Shown here: piece after piece, positions 4,946 through 5,504 of the stretch | How the letters are laid out: the number at the start of each line of letters is the position of its first letter | How positions within the stretch are numbered: the stretch's first letter is position 1 | Assembly (NCBI GenBank): GCA_900755865.1 | Contig: CAAEHZ010000067.1 | Coordinates: forward strand, 1-5,504 | Direction of reading: 5' to 3' | DNA: 5,504 nt | Source: Lachnospiraceae bacterium | GTDB taxonomy: Bacteria > Bacillota > Clostridia > Lachnospirales > Lachnospiraceae | Program-made: the position numbers and the translations under genes | Notes under the pieces: generated by a model | Databases searched by the model: none | Seen by the model: only the letters and a program-made list of their open reading frames with translations | Told to the model about the DNA's origin: nothing

Positions 4946-4995
4946 ACTTTCTGTGAAAAATTCTTTTTCGGCATTTTCACCAAAATCAGAAAGAA

Positions 4996-5000
4996 GAGGA
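4996..5000 (+). promoter_or_regulatory. ribosome binding site that fixes the rqcH start
   Basis: GAGGA, 7 nt before the ATG at 5008. A competing ATG at 5000-5002 overlaps this site and opens only a ten-codon frame, so 5008 is the real start. Confidence 0.8.
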
Positions 5001-5007
5001 TGAAACC

Positions 5008-5504
5008 ATGGCCTTTGATGGCGTTACCATAGCAAATGTTGTTTCCGAACTGAAAAAGGAATTACTTGGCGGCAGACTTTATAAAATTGCACAACCGGAG
5101 GAGGACGAGCTGCTCTTAACCATTAAACAGCCAAACGGTCAGAAGCGCCTCTTTATTTCCGCTGGCGCTTCTCTCCCCCTCATTTATCTGACTGAGCAGA
5201 ACAAGCCCAGTCCTATGACTGCACCCAATTTTTGTATGCTTCTGCGCAAGCATCTGCAAAACGGACGTATAACGGATATCTCCCAGCCCGGTCTGGAGCG
5301 TATTATCCATATCCAGATAGAACATCTGGACGAGATGGGCGACCTTCGCCAGAAAAAACTTGTCGTGGAAATCATGGGAAAACACAGCAATATTATTTTC
5401 TGCAATGAAAATGATGTGATTATCGACAGCATCAAACGGGTTTCCGCTGCTGTTTCCTCTGTCCGGGAGGTGCTTCCGGGAAAACCCTATTTTATTGCCC
5501 ATAC
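5008..5504 (+). CDS. rqcH: RqcH/NFACT family ribosome quality control protein (FbpA-like), 5' part
   Basis: The first 165 codons of a gene cut by the right edge; full proteins of this family have roughly 550-600 residues. RqcH binds stalled 50S subunits carrying peptidyl-tRNA and recruits tRNA-Ala to add C-terminal alanine tails that mark the peptide for degradation. Older annotations call it fibronectin-binding protein. The NFACT-N domain is clear: MAFDGVTIANVVSELKKEL at 1-19, GGRLYKIAQP at 21-30, ISAGASLPLIYLT at 50-62, NFCMLLRKHLQNGRI at 74-88, PGLERII at 94-100, EMGDL at 109-113, VEIMGKHSNIIF at 120-131, and IIDSIKRVS at 138-146. E97-R98 lies at the position of the Asp97-Arg98 pair needed for tailing in B. 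subtilis, a conservative Glu for Asp change. It is transcribed away from the tRNA operon from its own likely promoter. Confidence 0.95.
   Translation, partial: MAFDGVTIANVVSELKKELLGGRLYKIAQPEEDELLLTIKQPNGQKRLFISAGASLPLIYLTEQNKPSPMTAPNFCMLLRKHLQNGRITDISQPGLERIIHIQIEHLDEMGDLRQKKLVVEIMGKHSNIIFCNENDVIIDSIKRVSAAVSSVREVLPGKPYFIAH

Noticed and set aside
4947..4993. Nested inverted repeats before rqcH (CTTTCTG/CAGAAAG and GTGAAAA/TTTTCAC)
   Set aside because: Most of the outer left arm lies upstream of the predicted transcription start, so the full structure would not form in RNA; the inner stem alone is A/U-rich and weak.
5116..5502. Open minus-strand frames opposite rqcH
   Set aside because: The plus-strand frame matches the NFACT-N domain from end to end; the minus frames are shadows.
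1..5504. Mobile elements, CRISPR arrays, toxin-antitoxin or phage-defence genes
   Set aside because: No direct repeat array, transposase, integrase, attachment-site duplication or defence-type protein is visible; the two tRNA genes show no integrated element next to their 3' ends.

Overview
This window is ordinary core-genome DNA of a low-to-moderate GC Gram-positive bacterium, most likely a member of the Clostridia and probably Lachnospiraceae. The reasons are the presence of RemA and of an RqcH/NFACT protein, the block yicC-remA-gmk-rpoZ (the Firmicutes order) followed directly by rimO and pgsA, strong purine-rich ribosome binding sites, and tRNA genes without an encoded CCA. The family-level placement is inference from gene order and protein style, not from a database search.

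Positions 1-4123, minus strand: one tightly packed transcription unit read from right to left, yicC > remA > gmk > rpoZ > rimO > pgsA. It starts from a near-consensus sigma-A promoter (TTGACG, 17 nt, TATAAT) at 4095-4123. Junctions are 12 nt (yicC/remA), 1 nt (remA/gmk), a TAATG overlap (gmk/rpoZ), 61 nt with a long hairpin (rpoZ/rimO) and an ATGA overlap (rimO/pgsA). No terminator is visible after pgsA, and a ribosome-binding-like stretch runs into the left edge, so the unit probably continues. The products are an RNA-processing nuclease family protein, a DNA-binding regulator, guanylate kinase, the omega subunit of RNA polymerase, the ribosomal protein S12 methylthiotransferase and phosphatidylglycerophosphate synthase: RNA turnover, nucleotide supply, transcription, ribosome modification and membrane lipid synthesis in one growth-linked operon.

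Positions 4124-4438: a divergent regulatory region with a 16-bp palindrome, then a strong plus-strand promoter with an A/T-rich upstream element driving tRNA-Val(UAC) and tRNA-Met(CAU, elongator), closed by a textbook intrinsic terminator at 4391-4430.

Positions 4439-5007, plus strand: about 200 nt without a gene, holding an imperfect 29-bp palindrome and an extended -10 promoter; then an unrecognised 80-residue, highly charged protein with an ideal ribosome binding site; then a second extended -10 promoter.

Positions 5008-5504, plus strand: the first 165 codons of an RqcH/NFACT family gene (ribosome-associated quality control), cut by the right edge.

I looked for a new system and did not find a convincing one. 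The items most worth a second look are the orphan 80-residue gene with its upstream palindrome, the mismatch in the T stem of tRNA-Met, and the hairpin between rpoZ and rimO.
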